Assembly (NCBI RefSeq): GCF_000425625.1
Contig: NZ_KE384409.1
Coordinates: forward strand, 26,259-90,258
DNA from: Stutzerimonas azotifigens DSM 17556
GTDB taxonomy: Bacteria > Pseudomonadota > Gammaproteobacteria > Pseudomonadales > Pseudomonadaceae
Direction: 5' to 3'
DNA: 64,000 nt
Shown piece by piece: positions 1-11,174 of the stretch. Under the pieces are notes generated by a model that worked only from the letters and a program-made list of their open reading frames with translations, did not search any database and was not told where the DNA came from. Position 1 is the stretch's first letter. The number at the start of each line of letters is the position of its first letter. Both the position numbers and the translations under genes were made by a program.

Positions 1-658
1 CCGCCTGGATGAGGTGAACATCCACGACGGCACCCTGCACTTTCGCAATTTCACCTCGGACCCGCAGGTCAACCTGTACGCCCAGCAGGTCGACCTGACC
101 ATCCTCAACCTGACCAACGCGCGCCAGACCGAAGGCTCGCGGGACGCCAGCATGCGTGGTACCGGGCAATTCCTCGGCCACGCACCGATGGAGCTCGACG
201 CCAGTTTCGACCCGCTGGTGCGCATGGAGGACTTCGCCGTGCAGTTCCGCGTCACCGGCGTCGACCTCACCCGGCTGAACGACTTCGCCAGCGCCTATGG
301 CCGCTTCGATTTCCGCGGCGGCGAAGGCGACCTGGTGGTCGAGGCCGAGGCCACCGACAGCCAGCTCAGCGGCTACGTCAAGCCGCTGCTGCGCAACGTC
401 GACGTGTTCAACTTCCAGCAGGACGTGGAGAACGAGGACAAGGGCGTGCTGCGCGGCCTCTGGGAAGCGGTGGTCGGCGGTGGCCAGAACGTCCTGCAGA
501 ACCAGCAGAAGGACCAGTTCGCCACCCGCATCGAACTGTCCGGCCGGCTCGACGATGCACAGATCAGCCCCATGCAGGCGTTCATCGCGATCCTGCGCAA
601 CGCCTTCGTCGAGGCCTTCACGCCGCGCTTCGAGCGCGCGCTGGAAGAGAACGAATGA
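1..658 (+). CDS. DUF748/AsmA-like envelope protein, C-terminal part
   Basis: The reading frame is already open at the left edge (frame from base 2), so this is the last ~218 residues of a longer protein cut by the window; the GTG at 14 is not a believable start. The sequence is of the DUF748 type, long beta-rich envelope proteins distantly related to AsmA, thought to act in the periplasm or between membranes. Typical pieces are the LHFRNF segment near the start, repeated short beta strands, and the tail with NVLQNQQKDQFATRIELSG. No catalytic residues are visible. It ends 127 nt before the MoxR gene and is probably a separate transcript, because a promoter-like sequence lies between them. Family assignment is from general sequence character and is moderately sure; the precise role is unknown. 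Confidence 0.65.
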   Translation, partial: RLDEVNIHDGTLHFRNFTSDPQVNLYAQQVDLTILNLTNARQTEGSRDASMRGTGQFLGHAPMELDASFDPLVRMEDFAVQFRVTGVDLTRLNDFASAYGRFDFRGGEGDLVVEAEATDSQLSGYVKPLLRNVDVFNFQQDVENEDKGVLRGLWEAVVGGGQNVLQNQQKDQFATRIELSGRLDDAQISPMQAFIAILRNAFVEAFTPRFERALEENE

Positions 659-675
659 AGTCCGCGCCACGGTGC

Positions 676-732
676 ATTCAGTGACTGAATACCGCCCGTT
701 CGTTCACAGTCGTCCTCGGCCGCGGGTATAGT
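676..732 (+). promoter_or_regulatory. Candidate sigma-70 promoter and dyad upstream of the moxR gene
   Basis: TTCACA (703-708), an 18-nt spacer and TATAGT (727-732) make a plausible sigma-70 promoter about 55 nt before the MoxR start. Just upstream is a perfect dyad, ATTCAG-TGA-CTGAAT (676-690), which could be a regulator site. Seen by eye only. Confidence 0.4.
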
Positions 733-785
733 CGGAGCGTTTATCAGTCAATGCCCCGCGCGGGCCCAGGCTCAAGGATCACCCG

Positions 786-1631
<846 letters not shown>

Positions 1632-1683
1632 GCCATCCGGCCGGCGCCTGCGGCCCGTTCGACCCAACTGCTGGAGACTCGCC

Positions 1684-2076
1684 ATGCATACCGGTAGCTG
1701 CCTGTGCGGCGCGGTCAAGTACCGCATCGACACCGACATCGATTCGCTGACCCACTGCCACTGCAGCATGTGCCGCAAGGCACACGGGGCCGCCTTCGCC
1801 ACCTATGCGAACGTGCCGCTGGACCGCTTCCACCTGACCGCAGGCAAGGAAGAGCTCGGCGTCTACCACTCTTCCGAGCACGTGACCCGCACCTTCTGCA
1901 AGCACTGCGGGGCGAACCTGCAGTTCGTCGACAACCGCGAGCACGAAGTCGGGATCGCGGTCGGCACGCTGGATTCGCCGCTGCCCCCGCCGCCGCAGTC
2001 GCACATCTTCGTCGGCTCCAAGGCGGACTGGTACGAGATCCGCGACGGCCTGCCGGAACACCAGGGCGATGCCTGA
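1684..2076 (+). CDS. GFA (CENP-V/GFA) family zinc protein
   Basis: A 130-residue protein of the glutathione-dependent formaldehyde-activating (GFA) fold. It has the expected cysteine groups: CLCG near residue 6, HCHCSMCRKAHG near 24-35 and CKHCGANL near 76-83, which bind zinc in this family. Some relatives were proposed to add glutathione to formaldehyde, but most are uncharacterised and the true substrate is not known. It starts 52 nt after the moxR stop and ends 54 nt before the VWA gene, on the same strand, so it is embedded within the MoxR-VWA pair. A Shine-Dalgarno-like GGAGA lies before the ATG. Confidence 0.85.
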   Translation: MHTGSCLCGAVKYRIDTDIDSLTHCHCSMCRKAHGAAFATYANVPLDRFHLTAGKEELGVYHSSEHVTRTFCKHCGANLQFVDNREHEVGIAVGTLDSPLPPPPQSHIFVGSKADWYEIRDGLPEHQGDA

Positions 2077-2130
2077 CCGCCTGCCCACCACCATCCGCCG
2101 CGCCGGCCCGAGCGCGGCCCCGAGGTAGCC

Positions 2131-3312
2131 ATGCTGCTTGGCCTTTTCAACGAGATGCGCGCCGCCAAGGTCCCGGTGTCGGTGCGTGAACTGCTGGACC
2201 TGATCGACGCCCTGGAGCACAAGGTGGTGTTCGCCGACATGGAGGAGTTCTACTTCCTGGCGCGCACCATCATGGTCAAGGACGAGCGCCACTTCGACAA
2301 GTTCGACCGGGCCTTCGGCGCCTACTTCAAGGGCCTGGAGAACCTCGACCAGTACCTGCAGGCGCTGATCCCCGAAGACTGGCTGCGCAAGGAATTCGAG
2401 CGCCTGCTGACCGACGAGGAAAAGGCGCAGATCCAGTCGCTCGGGGGGCTGGACAAGCTCATCGAGGAATTCAAGAAGCGCCTCGAGGAGCAGAAGGAGC
2501 GGCATGCCGGCGGCAACAAGTGGATCGGTACCGGCGGCACCAGCCCGTTCGGCTCCGGCGGCTTCAACCCCGAGGGCATCCGCGTCGGCGACGCCGGCAA
2601 GCGCCAGGGCAAGGCGGTCAAGGTCTGGGACCAGCGCGAGTACAAGAACCTCGACGACAACGTCGAACTGGGCACCCGCAACATCAAGATCGCCCTGCGC
2701 CGGCTGCGCAGGTTCGCCCGCGAAGGCGCCGCCGAGGAGCTGGACATCGACGGCACCATCGACCACACCGCCAAGGATGCCGGCCTGCTGAACATCCAGA
2801 TGCGGCCGGAGCGGCGCAACGCGGTCAAGCTGTTGCTGCTGTTCGACATCGGCGGCTCGATGGACGCCCACGTGAAGGTCTGCGAGGAGCTGTTCTCGGC
2901 TTGCAAGACCGAGTTCAAGCACCTGGAGTACTTCTACTTCCACAACTTCATCTACGAATCGGTGTGGAAGAACAACTTCCGCCGCATGTCCGAACGCACC
3001 TCGACGCTGGACCTGCTGCACAAGTACGGTCCGGACTACAAGGTGGTGTTCGTCGGCGATGCGGCCATGGCGCCCTACGAAATCACCCAGCCCGGCGGCA
3101 GCGTCGAGCACTGGAACGAGGAAGCCGGCTACGTCTGGATGCAGCGCTTCATGGAAAAGTACAGGAAGCTCATCTGGATCAACCCCTACCCGAAGGACAC
3201 CTGGGGCTACACCTCCTCCACCGGCATCATCCGCGAACTGGTGGAAGACCGCATGTACCCGCTGACCCTGAGCGGGCTCGAGGAAGGCATGCGCTTTCTC
3301 TCGCGCGGCTGA
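2131..3312 (+). CDS. VWA-domain (CoxE-like) protein, partner of MoxR
   Basis: A 393-residue cytoplasmic protein with an alpha-helical N-terminal half, a charged linker with glycine-rich stretch (about residues 125-150) and a C-terminal von Willebrand A-like domain. Proteins of this group act with MoxR ATPases. The metal-site (MIDAS) motif reads D239-I-G-G-S243 instead of the classical DxSxS, so the first serine is replaced by glycine; metal binding may be altered. The later part keeps the conserved WINPYPKDTWGYTSS segment near the C-terminus. The ATG at 2131 is the first good start after the GFA stop. Likely last gene of the moxR-gfa-VWA operon; the next gene faces it. Confidence 0.85.
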   Translation: MLLGLFNEMRAAKVPVSVRELLDLIDALEHKVVFADMEEFYFLARTIMVKDERHFDKFDRAFGAYFKGLENLDQYLQALIPEDWLRKEFERLLTDEEKAQIQSLGGLDKLIEEFKKRLEEQKERHAGGNKWIGTGGTSPFGSGGFNPEGIRVGDAGKRQGKAVKVWDQREYKNLDDNVELGTRNIKIALRRLRRFAREGAAEELDIDGTIDHTAKDAGLLNIQMRPERRNAVKLLLLFDIGGSMDAHVKVCEELFSACKTEFKHLEYFYFHNFIYESVWKNNFRRMSERTSTLDLLHKYGPDYKVVFVGDAAMAPYEITQPGGSVEHWNEEAGYVWMQRFMEKYRKLIWINPYPKDTWGYTSSTGIIRELVEDRMYPLTLSGLEEGMRFLSRG

Positions 3313-3324
3313 GCCACCGGCGGC

Positions 3325-3849
3325 TCAGGCGACCCGCCGGCGGCGGCGGGAGCGCCGTCCGCCGAGGCCCGCCAGCCGCGCCAGGCCGACCAGGATGACT
3401 TCCGGAATCCAGGCGAACAGCAGCGCACAGCCCAGCCCCCAGGCGATGGCGTCCGGCGCCAGCAGCACCTGGAAGCGATAGCCGGCCCAGGCCTCGTCCA
3501 GCAGGCGCCGGTCGGCGCCGAACAGCAGGTGCCAGACCCGCGCGAACCAGGGGCCCTGCATCGCCCGCCATTCCCGCTCCAGCAGCCGCTCGCGGTCGAC
3601 CAGCGCCTGCACGCTTTGCGCATCGCTCTGGAACACCGGGTCCTGGCTGTTGCGGTAGTGCTCGACCAGCGCCGCCAGGTCGCCGTCGAAGAAGCGCCGC
3701 GCGCTTTCCTCGAACCCGGCCAGCCCCTGCCGGGCCTCCAGCCGCCGGGCTTCGACGTGACTGGTGTAGTTCTCCACGAACCCGGGCACCTGGACGCCGA
3801 TCAGCAGGCCCAGCGCGAACAGCATCAGCCGCAGGTAGCTTCTCAGCAT
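3325..3849 (-). CDS. Small membrane protein, DUF2937-like
   Basis: A 174-residue protein with a hydrophobic segment at the N-terminus (about residues 4-22, LRLMLFALGLLIGVQVPGF), a soluble middle and a second hydrophobic segment near 133-160, ending in a run of arginines. This layout resembles the DUF2937 family of unknown function. The ATG at 3849 was chosen because it overlaps the end of the upstream yafJ gene by 7 nt, the usual mark of translational coupling; an in-frame start further upstream would lie inside yafJ. It is convergent with the VWA gene, 12 nt away. No function is offered. Confidence 0.65.
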   Translation of the reverse strand: MLRSYLRLMLFALGLLIGVQVPGFVENYTSHVEARRLEARQGLAGFEESARRFFDGDLAALVEHYRNSQDPVFQSDAQSVQALVDRERLLEREWRAMQGPWFARVWHLLFGADRRLLDEAWAGYRFQVLLAPDAIAWGLGCALLFAWIPEVILVGLARLAGLGGRRSRRRRRVA

Positions 3850-4631
3850 GCCGGTTCGTCCCCGCGCCCGCGCGCCACGCATTCGCCCAGGCGCCAGAGC
3901 GTCCATTCACCTGCGCCGTGGGTGGTCCAGGTCTCGTTCTGGGTCAAGGGCTCGGTGGCCAGCACGGTGACGATGTCCTTGGGCGTGGTTTCGGTCTGGA
4001 AGTCAACGGTGAGCTCGGCGTCGCGCAGCTGCGCATGGCCGAAGGGCGCGCGCCGGGTGATTTCCACCAGCTTGGTGCTGCAGAAGCTGAACAGCCACTC
4101 GCCGTTGCTCAGCAGGCAGTTGAACACGCCGCATCGGCGATAGCCCTGGCAGGCCTCGACGATGATCGGCAGCAGGTCGTTGACCTCGACGGGTTCGGGA
4201 AAGTCTGCGCGGATGCGGTTGAGCAGGTCACAGAAGGCCGCCTCGCTGTCGGTCTCGCCGACCGGCCGGTAGAAGCCCGGCGCCGGGCTGAAGTCCGCCA
4301 GCTGGCCGTTGTGCGCGAAGCACCAGTTGCGCCCCCAGAGCTCGCGGACGAAGGGGTGGGTGTTGACCAGCGAGACCTTGCCGACGTTGGCCTGGCGGAT
4401 GTGGCCGATCACCACCTCGCTCTTGATCAGGTAGTGCTGGACCATCCTCGCGACTTCGGACTCGCAGCTGGCGACCGGGTCCTGGAACAGCCGCAGCCCC
4501 CTGCCCTCGTAGAACGCCAGGCCCCAGCCGTCCTTGTGCGGGCCGGTCTTGCCGCCGCGCTGCATCAGGCCGGTGAAGCTGAACACGATATCGGTCGGGA
4601 CGTTGGCGCTCATGCCGAGCAGTTCGCACAT
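3843..4631 (-). CDS. yafJ: YafJ-type class II glutamine amidotransferase
   Basis: A 262-residue Ntn-type glutamine amidotransferase domain. Cys2, exposed after removal of Met1, is the expected nucleophile (MCELLGMS). The family features DGWGLAFYEG, GHIRQANVG and NTHPFVRELWGRNWCFAHNG are all present and form the glutamine site. Proteins of the YafJ group have no synthase domain and their acceptor substrate is not established. The gene is followed with a 7-nt overlap by the DUF2937-like membrane protein, suggesting the two are made together. A short gap of 62 nt separates it from the membrane protein gene upstream. Confidence 0.88.
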   Translation of the reverse strand: MCELLGMSANVPTDIVFSFTGLMQRGGKTGPHKDGWGLAFYEGRGLRLFQDPVASCESEVARMVQHYLIKSEVVIGHIRQANVGKVSLVNTHPFVRELWGRNWCFAHNGQLADFSPAPGFYRPVGETDSEAAFCDLLNRIRADFPEPVEVNDLLPIIVEACQGYRRCGVFNCLLSNGEWLFSFCSTKLVEITRRAPFGHAQLRDAELTVDFQTETTPKDIVTVLATEPLTQNETWTTHGAGEWTLWRLGECVARGRGDEPAC

Positions 4632-4693
4632 GCCGTTACTCCATCGCTCGTCTGGTCAACCTCGGCGAGCCCGCATGCCCACCGTCGCTCGGG

Positions 4694-5179
4694 TCAAAGC
4701 CGCGGTTCGGTGCGCAACCGGCCGTTGTTCGGGTAGCGCAGCGGTTCCGGCTCGTTCTCGTCCTGTTCGGCCATCCGCTCGCGCAGCGTGCGCGGGTCAT
4801 CCTCGGCGGCGGCTTCCCCGCGTTCGGCGCGCCGTCGGGCGAGACGCCGCTCCAGCGGCCAGCGCAGGGCCACCAGCGCCAGGTACAGGGAGAACGCGAT
4901 GATGCCGTACAGCGCCAGGTCGGCCACCGCGCGCCAGGCGTTGTTGCCGACCTTGAACAGCAAGTCCAGCGCGGTGATGGCGATCGCCGGCGCGAACAGC
5001 TCGCGGGCCGGGTCGACGATGGTCGGCGTGAGCAGCAGCACCGCCACCAGCAGGCGCAGGGGCTCGCGCAGCCAGCGCCACAGCGGGCGGGTCATGCGGA
5101 ACCACACCAGCAGGCAGCCGAGCGAGGCGATGCCGTAGGCGATCCAGGCGAGCAGGTAGTCGTTTTCGAAAATCAGCAT
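4694..5179 (-). CDS. Uncharacterised inner-membrane protein
   Basis: A 161-residue protein that I do not recognise. Hydrophobic stretches lie at about residues 9-27, 43-55, 64-77 and 87-107, consistent with four membrane helices, followed by a charged, probably cytoplasmic tail of about 50 residues rich in Arg and Glu (RRLARRRAERGEAAAEDD). It shares orientation with yafJ and the DUF2937-like gene, so it may be first in that operon. The start at 5179 is followed by a hydrophobic N-terminus and is the only sensible choice. Confidence 0.7.
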   Translation of the reverse strand: MLIFENDYLLAWIAYGIASLGCLLVWFRMTRPLWRWLREPLRLLVAVLLLTPTIVDPARELFAPAIAITALDLLFKVGNNAWRAVADLALYGIIAFSLYLALVALRWPLERRLARRRAERGEAAAEDDPRTLRERMAEQDENEPEPLRYPNNGRLRTEPRL

Positions 5180-5397
5180 GTCGAACTCTCAAATGACGCG
5201 ACCGGAAACGGGCCGCCGATGCAGCCGCGCATCATACCAGCGAGGCCGTCTGGCGCCTGGCCGAGCGTCCGCTCGCCGCACCCACTGGCCGGAGTGCCGA
5301 CAACGCCGTATAACGTACGCCGGGCGTCGCCCAATAACGATAAAAACAGCTGATGGACGGCCATACTGTCCACAACGACCACTCAGGAGGAGACATC

Positions 5398-5838
5398 ATG
5401 CCCTACCAGAACATTCTGGTCGCCACCGACATGAACGACGAATGCCACCCGCTGGTGGAGCGTGCGCAGGACCTCGCCCGCGCCAGCGGAGCCAAACTGT
5501 CGCTGGTCCATGTCATCGAACCGATGGCCATGGCCTTCGGCGGCGACGTGCCGATGGACCTTTCGATGCTCCAGCAGCAGCAGTTCGACCAGGCCCGCGA
5601 GCGGCTCGACGCCTTCGCCAGCCGCTACCCGAGCCTGACCCCGGAGCAGCGCCACCTCGCCTACGGCCAGCCGCGCCAGGAAATCCACCGCCTGGCCCGC
5701 GAACAGGGCTGCGACCTGATCCTGGTCGGCAGCCACGGACGCCACGGCCTGGCACTGCTGCTCGGCTCGACCGCCAACGACGTGCTCCACGGTGCCCCCT
5801 GCGACGTGCTGGCGGTGCGCCTCACACGTCCCGAGTAA
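5398..5838 (+). CDS. Universal stress protein (UspA family)
   Basis: A 146-residue single-domain universal stress protein. The N-terminal strand PYQNILVATD and the C-terminal ATP-binding signature G-x2-G-x9-G(S/T), seen as VGSHGRHGLALLLGST near residue 121, show the nucleotide-binding type. Start at 5398 is preceded by a very strong Shine-Dalgarno (AGGAGGAG); an in-frame ATG at 5353 lacks one. Such proteins help survival in stasis, oxygen limitation or stress, usually as dimers in the cytoplasm. It is transcribed alone; the neighbours on both sides are on the other strand. Confidence 0.9.
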   Translation: MPYQNILVATDMNDECHPLVERAQDLARASGAKLSLVHVIEPMAMAFGGDVPMDLSMLQQQQFDQARERLDAFASRYPSLTPEQRHLAYGQPRQEIHRLAREQGCDLILVGSHGRHGLALLLGSTANDVLHGAPCDVLAVRLTRPE

Positions 5839-5876
5839 GCGAGCCCGGCCCGTCAGGCAGCGACCGCCGGTTCGTT

Positions 5877-6569
5877 TCAGGTGGTCTCCGCCCCTTCGCC
5901 CGCGCTCATCACCAGCGGGCGGATCTTGCGCAGCTGCGTTTCCAGCGAAACGGTCAGGCTCGACGACATGGAGAAGAAGGTCAGGAAGGCCTTGAGGTTC
6001 GAGTCGCCCACGCAGGTATCGTGGATGCGCTGCCAGAACGCCTGGTTGACCAGCTGCAGCTGCTGGAAGGCACGCACCAGGCCGCGCAGTTCCCAGTCCG
6101 CGTGGCGGCCTTCGCGGAGGTTGAAGTACTGCCGCGCCAGGTACAGCGAAACCGCGCGCAGCACGAATTCCTGGTTGCTGGCGAACGGCAGATGCTGGTG
6201 CGCCATGGGCTTCAGCCGCGCCAGCACCGGGCAGGCGCTGGTGGCCATGATCACCCCGAGCAGGGCGCGCAGCCCCTCCTCCAGCCCGACCACCTTGGAA
6301 TAGTCACGCTCCGGCGTGCGCACCTGCACCTGCGCCCGCTGCACGGCCGGCAGGCCATGGAAGTCCTCGATCACCCGGTGCAGGTCCACCGCCGCCGGGC
6401 AATGGCTGTAGCGCTCGCGGCTCAGCGGGCAGTTGCTGCACTGCTGATGCTCGAGTCGCGTCCAGGCCGGCGCCTGGGCCGCGGCCAGCGGCTCGTAGCT
6501 GCGCTCCAGCTCGATGCGGTAATTGAACTCATGCTCGTCGTCGAGCGTGATGCGGTACTGGATCGCCAT
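5877..6569 (-). CDS. Conserved hypothetical protein with Cys cluster
   Basis: A 230-residue soluble protein that I cannot assign with confidence. The N-terminus (MAIQYRITLDDEHEFNYRI) looks like a small beta domain; residues 43-57 hold C-x2-C-x9-C (CSNCPLSRERYSHC), a possible metal site, and the remainder is mostly helical. It begins 18 nt after the stop of uup on the same strand, so it is probably co-transcribed with it. No membrane segment or signal peptide. Function unknown. Confidence 0.7.
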   Translation of the reverse strand: MAIQYRITLDDEHEFNYRIELERSYEPLAAAQAPAWTRLEHQQCSNCPLSRERYSHCPAAVDLHRVIEDFHGLPAVQRAQVQVRTPERDYSKVVGLEEGLRALLGVIMATSACPVLARLKPMAHQHLPFASNQEFVLRAVSLYLARQYFNLREGRHADWELRGLVRAFQQLQLVNQAFWQRIHDTCVGDSNLKAFLTFFSMSSSLTVSLETQLRKIRPLVMSAGEGAETT

Positions 6570-6587
6570 CGAGATTCCTTAGGGCAT

Positions 6588-8510
<1,923 letters not shown>

Positions 8511-8735
8511 GGATACCTCCGGGAAAACTGGCCGGCGATAGTAACAGAAGGCCGCCGGCGCAGCCGTGGCGGCGCGTCCGCCGGGCCGTTCACGGCAGCC
8601 GTTTCGCCATGCGGAAGGTCGCTCGTCGGATCGTCGGGATTAATACCCTGGCGAGCCCCTGGCCGCATTTCACTGGGGCATGCGGCAGGCTAAGCTAGCC
8701 GCTCATCCCCGTTGTCTCCGTCCCCCGGAAGTATC

Positions 8736-10667
8736 ATGCGCGGTCGACTGCCCCGTTTCCTCGTTTGCCTGCTGTTCTGCACCGCCGTCATCGATCTCGC
8801 CCAGGCGGCCGACCTTTCCCGGCAACGCCAGCTGTACGACGAAGCCAAGCGCGCGCTGGCCAAGGGCGACCGTGGCCCCTACCTGCGCCACGCCGAGGCG
8901 CTGCGTGACTACCCGCTGACGCCCTACCTCACCTACGACGACCTGACCAACCGCCTCGATGCGGCCGGCACCGCGGAGATCGAGCGCTTCCTCGCCGCCC
9001 ATGGCGACCTGCCGCAGGCGAGCTGGATGAAGCTGCGCTGGCTGCGCCGCCTGGCTCAGCGCGGCGACTGGGACACCTTCGCCCGTCACTACGACCGGCG
9101 CATGAACTTCACCGAACTGGACTGCCTGTACGGCCAGTACCAGTTGCTCCACGGGCAGACCGCCGAGGGCTACGAGACGGCCGAGCGGCTGTGGCTGGTG
9201 GGCAAGTCGCAGCACGAGGCCTGCGACCGCCTGTTCGACCGCTGGGCCGCCGAAGGCCAGCTCACCGAGCAAAAGCGCTGGAAGCGCGTGAAGCTGGCGG
9301 TCGAGGCCGGCAACTACGGCCTGGCCACCTACCTGGCCAAGAGCCTGACCAGCCTGCGCGACGAAGCCGCGCTGCTCGTCGAGACCGCGCAGAAGCCGCG
9401 TCTGCTGCAGCAGACCGGCCGTTTCGCGCCGCCCAGCGAGGCGATGGGCGACGTGGTGGCGATCGGCCTGCGCCGGCTCGCCCGGCAGGATCCCGAGCAG
9501 GCCCTGGGCCTGCTCGACGGCTACGCCAGGCGGCTGTCCTTCAGCGCCGAGGAAAAGGTGGCGATCGCCCGCCAGATCGGCCTGACCCTGGCCCGCCGCT
9601 TCGATCCGCGCGCACTGCAGGTCATGGCCGACTACGACCCGGAGCTGCGCGACGACACCGTCAGCGAATGGCGCGCGCGCCTGCTGCTGCGCCTCGGGCG
9701 CTGGTCGGAGGCGCACCAGCTGATCTCCCGCTTCCCGCCGCAGCTCGCCGAGACCAGCCGCTGGCGCTATTGGCAGGCGCGCAGCCTGGAGCTCGCCAGG
9801 CCGGACGACGAACAGCAGGTCGCCAGGCTCTATGCCCCTACCTCGAAGGAGCGCGACTTCTACGGATTCCTCGCCGCCGACCGCATCCAGGCGCCCTACC
9901 GGCTGAACAACCGGCCGCTCAAGCCGAGCGCCGCGGTGGTGGAAAAGGTGCGTAACACCCCCGGCATCCGCCGCGCGATGGAATTCCATGCGCGCGGGCA
10001 GATCGTCGACGGCCGCCGCGAGTGGTACCACGCCAGCCGCTTCTTCGAGCGCGACGAACTGATCGCCCAGGCCCGCCTGGCCTACGACCTGCAGTGGTAC
10101 TTCCCGGCCATCCGCACCATGAGCGAGGCCAAGTACTGGGACGACCTGGACGTGCGCTTCCCCATGGCGCACCGCGACAGCCTGATCAGCGCGGCCCGCG
10201 CCCGCGACATCCACCCCAGCTGGGCCTTCGCCATCACCCGTCAGGAAAGCGCCTTCATGGCCGACGCCCGCTCCGGCGCCGGTGCCATGGGCCTGATGCA
10301 GCTGATGCCGGGGACCGCCAAGGAGACCTCGCGGCGCTTCGACATCCCGCTGTCCTCGACCAACCAGGTGCTCGACCCGAAGACCAACGTGCAGCTGGGC
10401 GCGGCCTATCTCAGTCAGGTGTACGGCCAGTTCAACGGCAACCGCGTGCTCGCCTCGGCCGCCTACAACGCGGGCCCCGGCCGCGTGCGCCAGTGGCTGA
10501 AGGACGCCAGGCACCTGCCGTTCGACGTCTGGGTGGAGAACATCCCCTTCGACGAGACGCGCCAGTACGTGCAGAACGTACTGACCTACGCGGTCATCTA
10601 CGGCGACAAGCTGAACATGCCGCAGCCGCTGGTGGAGTGGCACGAGCGCTACTTCGACGAACAGTGA
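8736..10667 (+). CDS. slt: Soluble lytic murein transglycosylase Slt
   Basis: A 643-residue periplasmic enzyme that cuts peptidoglycan between MurNAc and GlcNAc with formation of 1,6-anhydro-MurNAc. The start at 8736 gives a clear signal peptide (RGRLPRFLVCLLFCTAVIDL, cut near AQA-ADLS); the TTG at 8712 would put nine extra residues before it. The long helical superhelix domain is followed by the catalytic SLT domain with the motif ITRQESAF (Glu504), GAMGLMQLMPGTA and AYNAGPGRV. Length fits Slt70 of E. coli. It stands alone and is divergent from uup. Confidence 0.95.
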   Translation: MRGRLPRFLVCLLFCTAVIDLAQAADLSRQRQLYDEAKRALAKGDRGPYLRHAEALRDYPLTPYLTYDDLTNRLDAAGTAEIERFLAAHGDLPQASWMKLRWLRRLAQRGDWDTFARHYDRRMNFTELDCLYGQYQLLHGQTAEGYETAERLWLVGKSQHEACDRLFDRWAAEGQLTEQKRWKRVKLAVEAGNYGLATYLAKSLTSLRDEAALLVETAQKPRLLQQTGRFAPPSEAMGDVVAIGLRRLARQDPEQALGLLDGYARRLSFSAEEKVAIARQIGLTLARRFDPRALQVMADYDPELRDDTVSEWRARLLLRLGRWSEAHQLISRFPPQLAETSRWRYWQARSLELARPDDEQQVARLYAPTSKERDFYGFLAADRIQAPYRLNNRPLKPSAAVVEKVRNTPGIRRAMEFHARGQIVDGRREWYHASRFFERDELIAQARLAYDLQWYFPAIRTMSEAKYWDDLDVRFPMAHRDSLISAARARDIHPSWAFAITRQESAFMADARSGAGAMGLMQLMPGTAKETSRRFDIPLSSTNQVLDPKTNVQLGAAYLSQVYGQFNGNRVLASAAYNAGPGRVRQWLKDARHLPFDVWVENIPFDETRQYVQNVLTYAVIYGDKLNMPQPLVEWHERYFDEQ

Positions 10668-10707
10668 GCCCTGCCTGGGCCCAGCGGAGCCGGCCCTTGG
10701 CCGAAGA

Positions 10708-11026
10708 TCGCCGCGAGGGCGCGCCTCCCACAGGGGCCGGTGCGGCACTACTGCTTTCGTGGGAGGCCCGCCCCCGGGGCGATGCTTCTCGTGGAGCGGC
10801 CTCGACCGCGAAACGAGTTCCCACCGCCCTATTCGCGGCCAAGGCCGCTCCCACCGGGAGCCGTGGCAGCGATGTCGCCGCGAGGGCGCGCCTCCCACAG
10901 GGGCCGGTGCGGCACTACTGCTTTCGTGGGAGGCCCGCCCCCGGGGCGATGCTTCTCGTGGAGCGGCCTCGACCGCGAACGAGTTCCCACCGCCCTATTC
11001 GCGGTCAAGGCCGCTCCCACCAGGAG
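10708..11026. repeat. Near-identical tandem ~152-bp repeat pair of GTGGGAG type
   Basis: The 507-nt gap 10668-11174 holds no gene. Two copies of one ~152-bp unit lie at 10708-10860 and 10875-11026 (period 167), differing by one deleted A, C/T in GGCCAAGG versus GGTCAAGG, and G/A in CACCGGGAG versus CACCAGGAG. Each unit contains the modules CGCGAGGGCGCGCCTCCCAC and GTGGGAGGCCCG, which also occur in the gaps at 36.9 kb, 43.2 kb and 58.5 kb. The open reading frames through this region are translations of the repeat. Confidence 0.85.
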
Positions 11027-11101
11027 CTGGCATGCGCCGAACCCGGCGCGTCGATGAGGCTGCGCCGTTATCCACCCTACGTCTCCCCGCCCTCGGCCCC
11101 C

Positions 11102-11133
11102 GTTGGGTTCGCCGCTGCGCGGCTCAACCCAAC
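11102..11133. repeat. GTTGGGTT inverted repeat (hairpin)
   Basis: GTTGGGTT (11102-11109) pairs with AACCCAAC (11126-11133), with an inner GCCGC/GCGGC stem around a TGC loop. No T tract follows, so it is a repeat-type hairpin rather than a classical terminator. The same GTTGGGTT/AACCCAAC arms recur at 46641-46681. It lies 42 nt beyond the stop of the convergent MOSC gene. Confidence 0.7.
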
Positions 11134-11174
11134 CTACGGCTGAGTTCGCGCACCGGCGAGGCCAATACGACCTC

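Noticed and set aside
8703..10898. 731-codon minus frame opposite slt
   Set aside because: slt is unmistakable on the + strand and the antisense translation is compositionally biased.
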